Assembly: GCA_905221605.1 (NCBI GenBank)
Contig: CAJNDS010000691.1
Span: forward strand, 260,891 to 324,890
Source: Symbiodinium natans
Lineage: Eukaryota; Sar; Dinophyceae; Suessiales; Symbiodiniaceae
Length of the DNA: 64,000 bases
Direction of reading: 5' to 3'
This document shows, one piece after another, positions 1 through 9,660 of the stretch (position 1 is its first letter; the number at the start of each line of letters is the position of its first letter). Made by a program: the position numbers and the translations under genes. The notes beneath the pieces were generated by a model. It did not search any database and was not told the origin of the DNA. It saw nothing but the letters and a program-made list of their open reading frames with translations.

Positions 1-176
1 GCTAGGTGAGATCTTTGTGGGGGCACGCGCGCGGCCGAAATTCTTATGGCCAGATCATTCCCGATAATCGCCGAGCTTTTTATTTGCGTTCTTTGGGGCC
101 CAAGTAACCCCAAACCCTAACCTTTACCCTAACCCTGCGTCCCAACACTGGTCTTTCGCCTGTTTGTCGTCCGGCG

Positions 177-260
177 TTGCTGGACGAATGGGCATGGCTG
201 CACGCTTGGGATCTTCCTGCAGTTTGCACAATTCAGCCATTGATTCTAGGACAGTTTCAG
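177..260 (+). CDS. possible exon with GTGAGT donor
   Basis: An open frame beginning LLDEWAWLHAWDLPAV runs up to CAG followed by GTGAGTAG, a strong donor. No clear acceptor or homology was seen, so this is a candidate only. The rest of 1-600 shows nothing else I can support beyond one short CCCTAA run (about 113-138) and a mixed C/A homopolymer tract (371-405). Confidence 0.28.
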
Positions 261-613
261 GTGAGTAGTTTCCTTTACAAAAGCCGATACTGTTTATTTA
301 TACCAAGAGGCCTATACAAGCAGCGACTACGCACCTGCAACTGTCCTTCAATGATTGGCTTACAGACTTGGGCCCCCCCCCCCCCTCCCCCCCAAAAAAA
401 AAACAAAAAAGCAAAAACGCGGAAGCACGCAGCTGAGAAAACTTTCAAGCGGGAGACCTTCTAAGCCCCGAACCTTAAACTAAAACCGTCGCAACATCGC
501 CTCGGGGTGCCCCGTCTGTCTTTTCCAGTGGAGTTCTGCCGCCTTCCTTGCAGCGTTGACCACGTGCCCACGCATGATCACGCATGAGCTTAGGGCCTAG
601 ACGGGGTTTCAGG

Positions 614-648
614 CGTTAGGGTTTAGGGTTTAGGGTTTAGGGTTTAGG
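614..648 (+). repeat. interstitial telomeric-type array (TTTAGGG)
   Basis: About five TTTAGGG units. Further short arrays in the first 3 kb lie at 757-804, 1148-1213, 1560-1600, 1748-1780, 1914-1944, 2318-2357 and 3000-3015, in both orientations. Unique sequence separates them, which excludes a simple chromosome end. Confidence 0.9.
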
Positions 649-916
649 CTTTAGGGTCTCCAGGGAGTCTCGGCTCCGAACTGAAGCTGCGAGGAAGAAT
701 GGTGATTGATTGAGGGTTTCCCCAAAGCTGGCTGATGGGGTGGGTTGCGATGGTCCCAAACCCTAAACCCTAAACCCTAAACCCTAAACCCTAAACCCTA
801 AACCTTGTTGACTGTCTAGGGCCTCGGGCTTGGGGGGCGGAAGAAGCCTTTCGAGATCTGTAAGTCCAATCCTTCCCAACTTCTCTACCCATCCCTGTCG
901 GCCTGTCCTTGCTCAG

Positions 917-1023
917 ACAAGGCTTGCACATGCTACAGAGTATCGGTTTTCCCACTCTGGCAGGAGATCGACACTGCCAAGTCGCGAAGCTCGGCGCCAG
1001 ACTCCCCGAGCAGCCCTAACTAG
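917..1023 (+). CDS. possible exon upstream of a family E introner
   Basis: A pyrimidine-rich tract ends in CTCAG at 916. The frame then reads TRLAHATEYRFSHSGRRS and stays open to ACTAG, directly before GACCCAGAGTAGG, the start of a family E element. The donor would be GA, a class seen elsewhere in the window. No homology was recognised and a second frame is also open. Confidence 0.38.
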
Positions 1024-1148
1024 GACCCAGAGTAGGCCCTTGTTTCCTTTATCTTTTCCGGGCTTAGGCGCCCTTGTAATTAGCCGTAATTAGCCCCTCT
1101 TTGAACCATACAGGGCACCCTTTGTGTTCCCAGGTTCCTCTTGGGTCC
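1023..1148. mobile_element. family E introner-like element
   Basis: Begins GGACCCAGAGTAGGCCCTTG and ends near CAGGTTCCTCTTGGGTCC, so the ends form an inverted repeat (GGACCC/GGGTCC). Diverged copies lie at 37065-37172, 41375-41476 and 60936-61040 and share the internal AAGGG-cGCCCTT and TTCCCAGG blocks. A CCCTAAA array starts at its right edge. Probably part of an intron. Confidence 0.7.
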
Positions 1149-1274
1149 CTAAACCCTAAACCCTAAACCCTAAACCCTAAACCCTAAACCCTAAACCCTA
1201 AACCCTAAACCCTGGAGCCGGTTGGCATCTCCTCCAATGGCAAACGAACACGAGGATGCCCCGTACCCTCGTTT

Positions 1275-1369
1275 GGGTTTAGGGTTTAGGGTTTTGGGTT
1301 TTGGGTTTTGGGTTTAGGGTTTAGGGTTTAGGGTTTAGGGTTTAGGGTTTAGGGTTTAGGGTTTAGGGG
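1275..1369 (+). repeat. TTTAGGG array with TTTTGGG variants
   Basis: Starts as TTTAGGG, passes through three TTTTGGG units and returns to TTTAGGG. Clustered variants suggest local expansion after mutation. Confidence 0.9.
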
Positions 1370-2420
1370 GTAAAAGGCCCCCTTCTGTACATACAGAGCA
1401 GCCCAGAAACCTGAAATCCCTATTTATTGAGGGCCGGAACTGCGCAACCTTGAGCCCGAAGCCCTAAACCCTAACCCTGAAGATTGCAAGTCTCCCATGG
1501 CTTCGTCGACAAATTCGTTGCAAGGCCAGCAGTACCCCATGGCAAACATATCCCAGAATCCAAGCCCAACTTACCTACCCTAAACCCTAAACCCTAAGCC
1601 CTAAGCCCTAAACCTCAAGCCCAAAACTGGCCCTCAAACTCTAAGGTTAGATACATGGTCCCTCAGCATGGTCCCTGACCTCCTTTCAAGGGTCCTGAAG
1701 CATGGGCCCTTGGGTATTTCGGGGTATGTAAGCAATTGCCCTTTGATAAGCCCTAAACCCTAAACCCTAAACCCTAAACCCCAAATGCTCCCAAAATCCT
1801 GCTCAGCTCTGACTTTAGCCCTCCCCCCTAACCCACCCCTGCACCCGAAGCGGCAACGCACATCAGGCTTTAAGGTGCAGGGCCCTCAAGGTCCCTAGCT
1901 GCAAGAAGACCGGGTTTAGGGCTTAGGGTTTAGGGTTTAGGGTTCAAAAACTATGGTTTCATGAGGGATTAGGGTTAAACTGAAACCACAGCCACCAGCA
2001 TGCCCTACGCATGTGAACCGGGTTGCTGCTGGCCAGTGTGCGGTGCAGAGACAGACTGTACCAACCAGCGCACGCGTTCACGCCCGTGCGACCTTCTAGT
2101 ATAGCAGTGCCTCGGGTTCAGGGTCAAAGTGGTTTGACAATCCTAAACCCTAAGCCTTACACCCTAGACCCGAAACCCGAAACCCTAAACCCTAAACCGA
2201 ACAAGCGCGAACCCATTTGACACTGTACGCTTTTGCAGAACATTGCAGCTGTGAGCTGTGACATGTGAGCTGCCTGATGTTTCCGATGAGGGCATCCGGG
2301 TGCCTAAATGTGACGGTGTAGGGTTTAGGGTTTAGGATTTAGGGTTTAGGGTTTAGTGTCAGATCACTCCACGCCCGCTGCCACAGTTGGAAACGCTGGC
2401 ATCCAGAGGACAACAGAGGG

Positions 2421-2583
2421 ACCCTAAACCCTAAACCCGAAACCGGAAACCCGAAACCCTAAACCCTAAACCCTAAACCCTGAACCCTGAACCCTAAACC
2501 CTAAACCCTAAACCCTAAACCCTAAACCCTAAACCCTAAACCCTAAACCCTAAACCCTAAACCCTAAACCCTGAACCCTAACC
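2421..2583 (-). repeat. long CCCTAAA array
   Basis: About 20 CCCTAAA units with CCCGAAA and CCCTGAA variants at the left end. It follows a possible exon (2358-2416, SDHSTPAATVGNAGIQ) and precedes ALKDMQEL (2587-2620); both are weak candidates without homology. Confidence 0.9.
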
Positions 2584-2680
2584 TAGGCACTCAAAGACAT
2601 GCAGGAGCTCTGTTGCATCCTCTGAATCCTTAGCAGTGGGGTCTTTTCTTGGTGTCCATGACTCCATGACCGTTGACTAC

Positions 2681-2850
2681 TACTATTTGCTTAAGAAGCC
2701 CCCCCCCCCCCCAAAAAAAAAAAAGAGTATAAACAGTATATATATATATATATGCATATACACATATGTATATATTCTTCCTTAAGATAAGGGCTATATC
2801 GGGTCCATCATCTTCAGTTTCTTGGGGTTCTCAAGCAAATGGCAGACTAG
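2681..2850. mobile_element. family B introner-like element
   Basis: Left end TACTATTTGCTTAAGAA followed by a C run and an A run; internal CTTCCTTAAGATAAGG; right end GGGGTTCTCAAGCAAATGG. The two ends are inverted copies (TTTGCTTAAGAACCCC / GGGGTTCTTAAGCAAA). GACTA occurs at both flanks, a possible target duplication. The right flank GACTAG offers an acceptor for the next exon. Confidence 0.75.
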
Positions 2851-2959
2851 CGTTTCGTGCAGGTGTGTGTGGGGTCGAAGACCTGGGAACAGCACCTTTT
2901 GGGAAGCTGCATTCCGACAGCTACGCGCCGCATCCAAGGCCATCGAGACATCGTCCAAG
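2851..2959 (+). CDS. probable exon after family B element
   Basis: Open frame with FWEAAFRQLRAASKAIETSS. It begins just after GACTAG at the right edge of the family B element and ends CCAAG before GC, a GC donor. The helical, Ala/Lys-rich peptide looks protein-like, but no family was recognised. Confidence 0.45.
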
Positions 2960-3082
2960 GCACTCTCTGTTCATAGAAAGTTCCACTTGTTGGATTTAGG
3001 GTTTAGGGTTTAGGGGTACTACGTTGGAATTACATATATCGAATACAAGCTACAGGATTTTGGGAAGCTAACCCTATACTAG

Positions 3083-3229
3083 TACAACAAGCGGGTGGCT
3101 CTAGAACCTAAACACGTGCACGCTTTCAACGTGATGAACCTGTACATGCTAGAGAGTCTGCTAGATAGCACCTCTGAACAAGCGCCAGCATTCTGTGTTC
3201 TCTTGAAATGGAGGAGTCTAGTTTCCATG
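3083..3229 (+). CDS. possible exon, unknown protein
   Basis: After TATACTAG the frame reads YNKRVALEPKHVHAFNVMNL and continues to a TAA at 3230. No homology; the right boundary is unknown. TA/TG microsatellites follow at 3355-3460. Confidence 0.35.
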
Positions 3230-3591
3230 TAATTTCATTGGCTTCTTTTGGGGATTTCCCGAGCTGCTGGAAGTGCTGTCTTTCTCCTTCTCTCAGAATA
3301 TTAACTTAGCTTGAAGCCTCCCCATGAAACAAGTGAGAAAGGTACCACCTATCTGTCTGTGTGTGTGTGTATATATATATATGCATACATGCATATGGGC
3401 TGAAATCACGTTTGTACATATTGGGTTAGTCTGACTATATATATATATATAATTCGCACAGGTTTTGGGGTGCTGGTTATTCATTCACACCGACTGATAA
3501 GCTCTATAGGTCTCGGTGGCCGCAGAGGCGACATACTGGGAGAGACCCAGCTTGACTTGACATGCTGGTTCCAGACTTCGGGTCTGATAAA

Positions 3592-3690
3592 GGATCATAT
3601 TTAGGAATATTTGTTCAGAAGTCTTTAAGGGCCATCCCAGTTCGTGATTCCGGACCTTCAGACCTTAAGGAAGCCTTCAACACTACACCC
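3592..3690 (+). CDS. family N element (3592-3640) plus possible exon
   Basis: 3592-3640 carries AGGAATATTTGTTCAGA and TTTAAGGG, shared with 58783-58844; its right end CATCCCAG can serve as an acceptor. The following frame reads FVIPDLQTLRKPSTL. Candidate exon only. Confidence 0.38.
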
Positions 3691-3861
3691 TCAACCCTCC
3701 ACCCTCTCTACTGAGCATTTCTATCTACCGATCTACCTATCGATCTGTATATGTATGTGACACTACAAAACAACAAGCACATGAATAACCTCTTTGTAGG
3801 TATACATTTGCGATTCTGTGTATATGTATGGGGATTTGGGATTTCAATGGCTGCTGTGTAG

Positions 3862-3903
3862 GACCTTTTGCGCCGTGCCTTCAAGCTCCCGAAAAGTACA
3901 CAG
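3862..3903 (+). CDS. possible small exon (14 codons)
   Basis: Flanked by TGTAG on the left and ACAG before GACCC on the right, reading DLLRRAFKLPKSTQ. The donor would be GA. Small and without homology. Confidence 0.4.
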
Positions 3904-4278
3904 GACCCTAAACTACCACTTCCCCTTGTAAGCTCTGCATAGTTCCCAAAGGGTCCTTAAGTACCTACATAGTAGAAAGTAGGGTGCTCTTTAGTAGGAA
4001 TTGCCATTATGGCTTGGGCAAGTGTCACCCAGATAGGTACTCAGGACCCTCAGTTTTTTTGTTTACCTAAACCTTGGCTGCCCAGGGCACCCAGCATGTG
4101 TGGAATTCCCGTGGGGTTGTAGAACGATGCTGGGGTTTCAAGATTGTTCCCATTCCCAGTCCGTTTCCCTACACCCTAAACCCCAAACCCCAAACCCTAA
4201 ACCCTAAACCCCAAACCCCAATCCCTAAGCCTTTAAACTCTTAACTCAGGAGGTCGACACCCCAACACCTTCTCTTCT

Positions 4279-4392
4279 ACTACTGCCTGCTGAAGAACCC
4301 CCTCAAAATTCATACGTCCTGCCTTATAAGGATATATATAGGGATCATGCATCCTCTGTGTGTTTGGGGTTCTTAAGCACATAGAAGTCTAG
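4279..4392. mobile_element. family B introner-like element
   Basis: TACTGCCTGCTGAAGAACCCC at the left, CCTTATAAGG in the middle and GGGGTTCTTAAGCACAT at the right, followed by AGTCTAG. Same organisation as the copies at 2681, 18361, 23981 and 42504. Confidence 0.72.
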
Positions 4393-4575
4393 GTCTCAGT
4401 ATCGGAGCAGGATAGCAGGAGAAAGAGTTTGCCAAACACCCGCCAGCTTCGTGTGGATGAAACCCTCAGCACCCAAGGAGCCCCCCACAACCCGGTACAT
4501 AGAGATGCTAAAAGTGGACCCTCTGGGACCAGAATTCTGGCATTCTGGCATTCCCGACGCGCCGGCCGGTGGTAG
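4393..4575 (+). CDS. probable exon after family B element
   Basis: Directly after AGTCTAG the frame stays open for 60 codons (VSVSEQDSRRKSLPNTRQLR ... ILAFWHSRRAGRW) to TAG at 4573-4575. It is basic and Ser-rich, with no recognised family. The true right boundary may be an earlier splice site. A further open frame at 4763-4980 (from CTTCAG) is a weaker candidate. Confidence 0.4.
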   Translation, partial: VSVSEQDSRRKSLPNTRQLRVDETLSTQGAPHNPVHRDAKSGPSGTRILAFWHSRRAGRW

Positions 4576-5139
4576 CTCCGCAGTGGTCAGTTGTAGGGCT
4601 TGAGGTCAGATCTAGTGCTGCAGGGCTAGTTTAAGGATGCCGCACGTTCAGTCGTACCTTTTTTGGTCAGCAAGTGACTACAGTAGAGAGCGGTTGCTGG
4701 CAGTAGGGTGAGTGGGACAGTCGGATGTCTGCTTCATCGTGGCAAATAGGATGTCTCTTCAGGTGCTACCCTGACACCGCACACCCGCCTGATATCGGAA
4801 TCTCGTGAATCTGGTCCTATGTGCCTATGCGCATTCGCGCTTTCGGTAACCCCTGAAACTGCAAACCTATCCGCGAATCCAGCATCAACGCTACAACACA
4901 ATGCAAGTAGCTCGACACGGAGAAGAAAAACCAGAAGGGTTCCAAATGTCTATTTACTTTATGCGTCCCCTAAACCCTAAACCCTAAACCCTGAACCCGA
5001 AACCCGAAACCCTAAACCCTAAACCCTAAACTGTACCCTAAACCCGCAAAGCACCCGAGTCCTGAGACCTTCGGGGCCGAGGCTTGTCGGGGTTTCATTC
5101 AGGGCTTGCGGGATCGGAGAAGTTCAGCTTTGCCGGTTT

Positions 5140-5310
5140 AGGGTTTCTTGGGTTTCTGCGGTTTCTAGGATTTCTAGGGTTTCTAGGGTTTCCAGGGTTT
5201 CTAGGGTTTCTAGAGTTTCTAGAATGCCTAGAACTTCTGGAGTTTCTAGAGTTTCTGGAGTTGCTAGAGTTGCTAGGGTCTGGGGTTCAGGGTTTAGGGT
5301 TCAGGGTACG
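5140..5310 (+). repeat. degenerate TTTCTAGGG-type array
   Basis: Units such as GGGTTTCTA and GAGTTTCTA grade into TTTAGGG at the right end. A nine-base variant of the telomeric heptamer has expanded locally. Its translation (GFLGFLRFLGF) is a repeat artefact. Confidence 0.8.
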
Positions 5311-5311
5311 A

Positions 5312-5385
5312 CAGTGAAGTGACCCAAGGAGCTGACGGCAGGATCCGTAGAACGCGGTTCCTAGGACTCGTGGCGGCTTTTGTGG
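5312..5385 (+). CDS. possible exon
   Basis: After the array a frame reads EVTQGADGRIRRTRFLGLVA and ends VGCKR before TGA. It holds a short hydrophobic stretch. No homology; boundaries uncertain. 5560-5720 contains further overlapping open frames I cannot resolve. Confidence 0.32.
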
Positions 5386-5986
5386 CTGTGGGTTGCAAGA
5401 GATGAAGGCATCTGTTCACAGTTGCGTATATTTTTACATAAAGCTATATATATATATACATTTACATATACATAGACATATACATATACTATACACATTT
5501 GTGTATGTATTATACAGATAGATTCGGAAATGAACATATGTACATATACACACTATAAACCGGATGGTCCATAGGCTTCGGGGCTCATCGAGTCTCAAGT
5601 TTTAAGGTCCCAACGCTTCAAAGAAGCCGCTTGCGGGCTTCCGTGCCCGCGGCAGTGAAGCCGCCTTAGACAGATGCCGCGTGAGAAACCGTGTGAGCAA
5701 ACCCGGCGGAGCCCATGGTGCAGTAGGGTTTCGGGTTTAGGGTTTTGGGTTTAGGGTTTCGGTTTTAGGGTTTTCCCCTTTCTGTCGGGCGAGGGCAGGG
5801 GGGGGGGGGGGGGGGGAGGGAAGCAAAGACAAAGGGTAACAGGTAGTCTTGACCTTGCTTTCATACCTGCCCCAAACCCTAAACCCTAAACCCTAAACCA
5901 GCTTGCTTCGCCATGAAATCGAATACCGTGCGCGGGCCCAACTTATTGGGAGAGTGGCTCATGAACCACAGGTTGATGTTATAGGC

Positions 5987-6133
5987 CTTAATACAGGGCC
6001 TTAATAATTAGAATAGGGTTTTGGGGTTACTGCAGTACAAGCATAAACGAACCCTAAACCCTAACCCTAAACCCTAAACCCTAAACCCTATTCCCCCAAG
6101 GGAATACTGTTAGTAATCATTCCGACCCCTCTA
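5987..6133. mobile_element. family J element carrying a telomeric array
   Basis: Left part GGCCTTAATAATTAGAATAG, right part GGGAATACTGTTAGTAATCA then TTCCGACCCCT. Both match the ends of the intact copy at 6444-6569 in reverse. A CCCTAAA array (6049-6090) sits between them, so the array lies inside the element. Confidence 0.65.
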
Positions 6134-6185
6134 TGACGCCCGAATGTGTGTGAAACCCGTACCAAGGGCCACCTTCAAGCTTCTT

Positions 6186-6330
6186 GGTTGGGTTTAGGGT
6201 AGGGTTTAGGGTTAGGGTTATTCAGTATTTAGGGTTTAGGGTTTAGGGTTAAGGGTTTAGGGTTTAGGGTTAAGGGTTAAGGGTTAAGGGTTTTGGTTTA
6301 GGGTTTGGAGTTTAGGTGAAAGGGTTTAGG
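6186..6330 (+). repeat. TTTAGGG array with TTAAGGG variants
   Basis: Mixed TTTAGGG, TTAGGG and TTAAGGG units. A partial family J copy (6366-6443) follows. Confidence 0.85.
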
Positions 6331-6443
6331 GTCATCTTGATTCCTTGCTGGCAGGCTGACACAAACGTAATAGTTTTCCCTTTGGGTATATACAAAGTAT
6401 ACTATATTACCCCCCAAAACCCGGTTCTAATTATTACACCAAC

Positions 6444-6569
6444 GTAATGTAGGGGTCGGAAGAATTACTAATAGTATTCCCTTTGGGTCCCTATATAGAA
6501 TATACTATATTAAAGTACACTATATTCACCCCCAAGACCCGGTTCTAATTATTAAGGCCCCTATATTAC
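6444..6569. mobile_element. family J introner-like element
   Basis: Ends TAATGTAGGGGTC and GGCCCCTATATTA are inverted copies with two mismatches. Internal TAGTATTCCCTTTGGGTC and GACCCGGTTCTAATTATTA are shared with 6366-6443 and 39159-39270. ACCAG follows at the right and could act as an acceptor. Confidence 0.75.
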
Positions 6570-6665
6570 CAGGATCAAGACGCAGGAGGAAAAGGATAGT
6601 GCCTTGAGCAGGAAGGTCAGAACCATGAACCCTCATAGGGTTCATTTCGTCCCGAAACAAGGATA

Positions 6666-6787
6666 CAAGGAAGGGCCCCCTTACTATACTAACTGTAGTT
6701 AAGGGACTTATAACCTAATTTAGGATCCTGATAACCCAATTGAGGGCCCTTGTAGCTCTACTTATAACTAGGGGGCCCCTCCTTGTA
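6666..6787. mobile_element. TIR element (GATACAAGGAAGGGCCCCC type)
   Basis: ATACAAGGAAGGGCCCCC at the left is mirrored by GGGGGCCCCTCCTTGTAT at the right, an 18-base inverted repeat with one mismatch. Length (about 120 bp) fits the other introner-like families. It lies between two candidate exons. Confidence 0.75.
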
Positions 6788-6810
6788 TTTTCCGAATTTC
6801 TGAGTGGTAG

Positions 6811-7062
6811 CATGGACTCACGCGACCTCTAGCCATCGTAGGCAAAACGCAAGCACACGCTTTAGCTTGTCCATACAACACAAGGTTTCCGATTTTCTTG
6901 ACAATCAATCTAAGAGCCCTCCCGTTCACTCCCTCAGACATTTCAACGCCGCTGGCGTCTTGGTTGAGGAACTTCACTTGGGGCGGAAAAAGGCTGATAC
7001 AAACAAGCGACGCTACTTTAAACCCTCAACCCCTCAACCAGCCGTCACCATTATGGAATTGA
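6811..7062 (+). CDS. probable exon, unknown protein
   Basis: After GTGGTAG the frame reads HGLTRPLAIVGKTQAHALAC and stays open for 83 codons (… PIFLTINLRALPF …) to TGA. No start Met is needed if this is internal. Other frames, including the opposite strand, are also long here, so frame choice is by peptide character only. Confidence 0.4.
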   Translation, partial: HGLTRPLAIVGKTQAHALACPYNTRFPIFLTINLRALPFTPSDISTPLASWLRNFTWGGKRLIQTSDATLNPQPLNQPSPLWN

Positions 7063-7426
7063 GCACCCGGAGCACTATAAGCATGGCATTGTGGTAAGTT
7101 GACCCACCCTCTGGGATGTGCTAGGTACTCAATGTTGCACACCCTGGGCGGGGCTCAGGGCTCAGTGTTGGTCTTACGCGCAAGACTTCGCCGTTCAACT
7201 TTAAGCTGCATGGGTTGTCTTGCTTCACCGGACACGTGGAGCAACAAAGTGCAACCTTCCTTCCTTGTTGACGGAGAAGTACGTTAAGTAAGCTCGCTTC
7301 CTTATTCCCTTTCTGCGGGGGCTTCCGTTTCCCTTAACTACAAGCCCCTTTAAACCTAAAAGGGTACCCTTTTTTTGTTCCGAGGTGACTCGTACCCTTT
7401 TTTATTCCTAGGGTACTCTTAAGGGC

Positions 7427-7518
7427 CTAGTAAAGAGATTGCGGAGAGCAAATGGATGGCCATATCCGCGCGCGCGTGGCGCGCGCTGCGCTGCTCTCCA
7501 CTCTGCCTGGCGGAGGTT
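7427..7518 (+). CDS. possible exon
   Basis: After GGCCTAG the frame reads KEIAESKWMAISARAWRALR then CSPLCLAEVL before TGA. GC-rich third positions. Family not recognised. A diverged family E segment (about 7340-7420) precedes it. Confidence 0.4.
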
Positions 7519-7529
7519 CTCTGAGGGTC

Positions 7530-7714
7530 GGTCTACTTGGAGGTTTTAGGGTTTAGGGTTTAGAGTTTAGGGTTTAGGGTTCATGGCTTCTTGGAACTGG
7601 GGCTCTAAGTGGGAGAACTATAGTTATAAGTGGTTATAACTTTATTTGGGGTACTTATACATATACATATATATATATAGCCCTATATATATATACCCAT
7701 GAACCTTCAAGTAG
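7530..7714. mobile_element. family C element split by a telomeric array
   Basis: The left terminus CTACTTGGAGGTT is cut at GGTT^CATGG by TTTAGGG units (7544-7582) and resumes as TTCATGG. The right end CCCATGAACCTTCAAGTAG is intact. Internal TATAGTTATAAGTGG matches other copies. Confidence 0.75.
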
Positions 7715-7794
7715 GGCTTGGGGTTCGTTTTTAATTGAGGGCATGAGATCCTTGTAAGTCCTCACGAAGCCCCACAGCTGCAAACTCTTCAGGC

Positions 7795-7927
7795 CCTAAA
7801 CCCTAAACCCTAAACCCTAAGCCCTACGCCCTAAACCCTAAACCCTAAACCCTAAACCCTAAACCCTAAACCCTAAACCCAAAACCCTAAACCCTAAACC
7901 CTAAACCCTAAACCCTAAACCCTAGAC
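7795..7927 (-). repeat. CCCTAAA array
   Basis: About 18 units, mostly perfect, with a GCCCTAAGCCCTACG patch. A candidate frame (DSFPIPSTWLKGVVLGLSRM) follows at 7930-8012. Confidence 0.92.
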
Positions 7928-8259
7928 CCTGACAGCTTCCCCATACCCAGCACTTGGTTGAAAGGGGTTGTTTTGGGTTTGTCCAGAATGCACAGTAGTA
8001 CCCTTGTTCACGGTTTAGGGTTTAGGGTTTAGGGTCTTTTTTTCTGGTGCTCTTTCCCCTCTCAAACCCTTCAAAAGTCAGGGGCAGCATGTTTTGTCCC
8101 TCAGCAGGGTTTAGGGTTTCGGGTTTGGGGCATACCCTGACACTAAATATACACCAAATATGTTGCGCCGATTCTTTGCAAGGAACAAAAGAGAGGCCAC
8201 AATGCCGAGAGCTGTCCCAGTATATTGAGTACCCTAAAAGCCCTATGCTCTACAAAACC

Positions 8260-8392
8260 TACTTGGAGGTTCAGGGTACTTATTAGCCAATTATTACTGT
8301 ACTTATAACCATATCAGGGCACTTAAGCGGCTTCTAAGTGGGTTGCAGGTACAGTAGTCATTGGTTAATAAGGACCATGAGCCTCCAGGTAG
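8260..8392. mobile_element. family C introner-like element
   Basis: Left TACTTGGAGGTTCAGGG, right CCATGAGCCTCCAGGTAG, imperfect inverted repeats. The terminal GTAG can act as an acceptor. Open frames adjoin on both sides (8137-8258 and 8393-8500), but none could be chosen with confidence. Confidence 0.72.
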
Positions 8393-8573
8393 ACTGACAG
8401 CAGAAAGTACGTCGACAATCCGCAATCGCTACCCACAGGCTTACCCAGATTGTCCACTCCGTATCGTTTCGGGTGCGCCGGGACCCTGTGCGTATGTGTT
8501 TATATATGTATAGTAAATCGTTGTTGTACGTATGTATGTGTTTAATTATATATAGAGTTTTTGTTGTTTGCAG

Positions 8574-8700
8574 CTGTTTGTACCGAAGTCCATACTAGCA
8601 CTGCTATGGGGCCCCTCTGAATTCTACACTACCCCATGTTGCTGCCGCCTTCTTCTCGGATTCTGGTGCGGATGTTCGGCACTCAGACAGGAAGGGTTAG
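8574..8700 (+). CDS. possible exon
   Basis: TTTGCAG at 8573 is followed by a frame reading LFVPKSILALLWGPSEFYTT, open for 42 codons. Cys- and Leu-rich. No homology. The region 8770-8885 is open in several frames on both strands and was left uncalled. Confidence 0.33.
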
Positions 8701-8947
8701 AGTGACTCCTAGACCTTCGGTCACCTTAGAGTTTAGGGTGTAGGGTTTAGGGTTTAGGCGGTCCCGAATCCCGTGCGTCATTTCCGTTGGGAGGTCTGTC
8801 AATCTTGCTGGTCTTCTTGTTTGCGGATGAGGCGCAAGCCTTTCCTCCACATCCTCTTCGGGGGTGGCAACGGAGATCCTAAACCTCAAGCTCTAAGCCC
8901 TAAGCAAAACTGTTTCGAAACCTGCCAGGTCTTGCTGCATTCTTGCC

Positions 8948-9011
8948 TAAGGGACAATGCGCCATATACTCTATACCTTAAGGCCCTGAAGCCACTACAG
9001 GAACCCCTTAG
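8948..9011. mobile_element. small TIR element / putative GC-AG intron
   Basis: GCCTAAGGGAC at the left and GAACCCCTTAGGC at the right are inverted copies. Reading it as an intron (GC donor, TTAG acceptor) joins HSC to LFKAHVYTAW on the + strand. At 64 nt it is one of the shortest elements here. Confidence 0.55.
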
Positions 9012-9280
9012 GCCTGTTCAAGGCCCACGTATACACCGCATGGGGGTTCACGAAAATAGGGGGCCGCGAAGATGGATCCCAAATAGTTGGATTCCCTGTC
9101 AATACGGACTCCAAAAAGGTACCCGTACTTTCGGCAACCTCCATATGTAGGGTTTTTGCACCCATTGGGAGTTCGAAGGAGAAGTCCTTGGGGGGGCACC
9201 CTCCGTGTGCGGCTTCTACAAGAAAGAACCGCTGGTCGGTTCTTTTCGTTGTGGAACTGGGGGGTGTGCCTTGCATGTAG
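9012..9280 (+). CDS. probable exon, 89 codons, unknown protein
   Basis: From CCTTAG the frame reads LFKAHVYTAWGFTKIGGRED and stays open to TAG at 9278-9280, with no Met near the start. Third-position and peptide character favour this frame over the 91-93 codon frames on the opposite strand. Family not recognised. Confidence 0.5.
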
Positions 9281-9423
9281 CACCTTTTATGGAGTATACT
9301 AGAATCCCCTATACCTGACCTACATGAGAGCCTTCAGGTTTTGTGTTCCCGGGAGCGCGGAAGCCTTGGTTTGAGTTAACCTCCTCGTGAAATTGAGAAG
9401 TTCAAGGGATGAAGACTTGTACC

Positions 9424-9660
9424 CCTAGGGTTTAGGGTTTAGGGTTTAGGGTTTAGGGTTTAGGGTTTAGTACCCGTAAGGTTGTACCCCTGAGAGTTCC
9501 CCTGAATATACTCCTAATATGTGTCCCTTGTATACCCTTTAAGATCCTGAAAAGGGACCCCAAACCCAAGCGTTTAGGGTTTAGGGGTTAGGGTTTAGGG
9601 TGTAGGGTCTAGGGTCTAGGGTCTAGGGTCTAGGGTCTAGGGTTTAGGGTTTATAAAGGT
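9424..9660 (+). repeat. TTTAGGG array with TCTAGGG block
   Basis: Six TTTAGGG units at 9427-9470, then at 9569-9650 a block including five TCTAGGG units inside TTTAGGG. Further short arrays lie at 9776-9822, 10040-10060, 10148-10176 and 10270-10350; the last contains a GTTGATAGG variant repeated six times. Confidence 0.9.

Noticed and set aside
8995-9283. 91-93 codon - strand frames
   Set aside because: They overlap a + strand frame of equal length that continues an upstream piece through a small TIR element. With every well-supported exon on +, the - frames are taken as shadows, but this is not proven.
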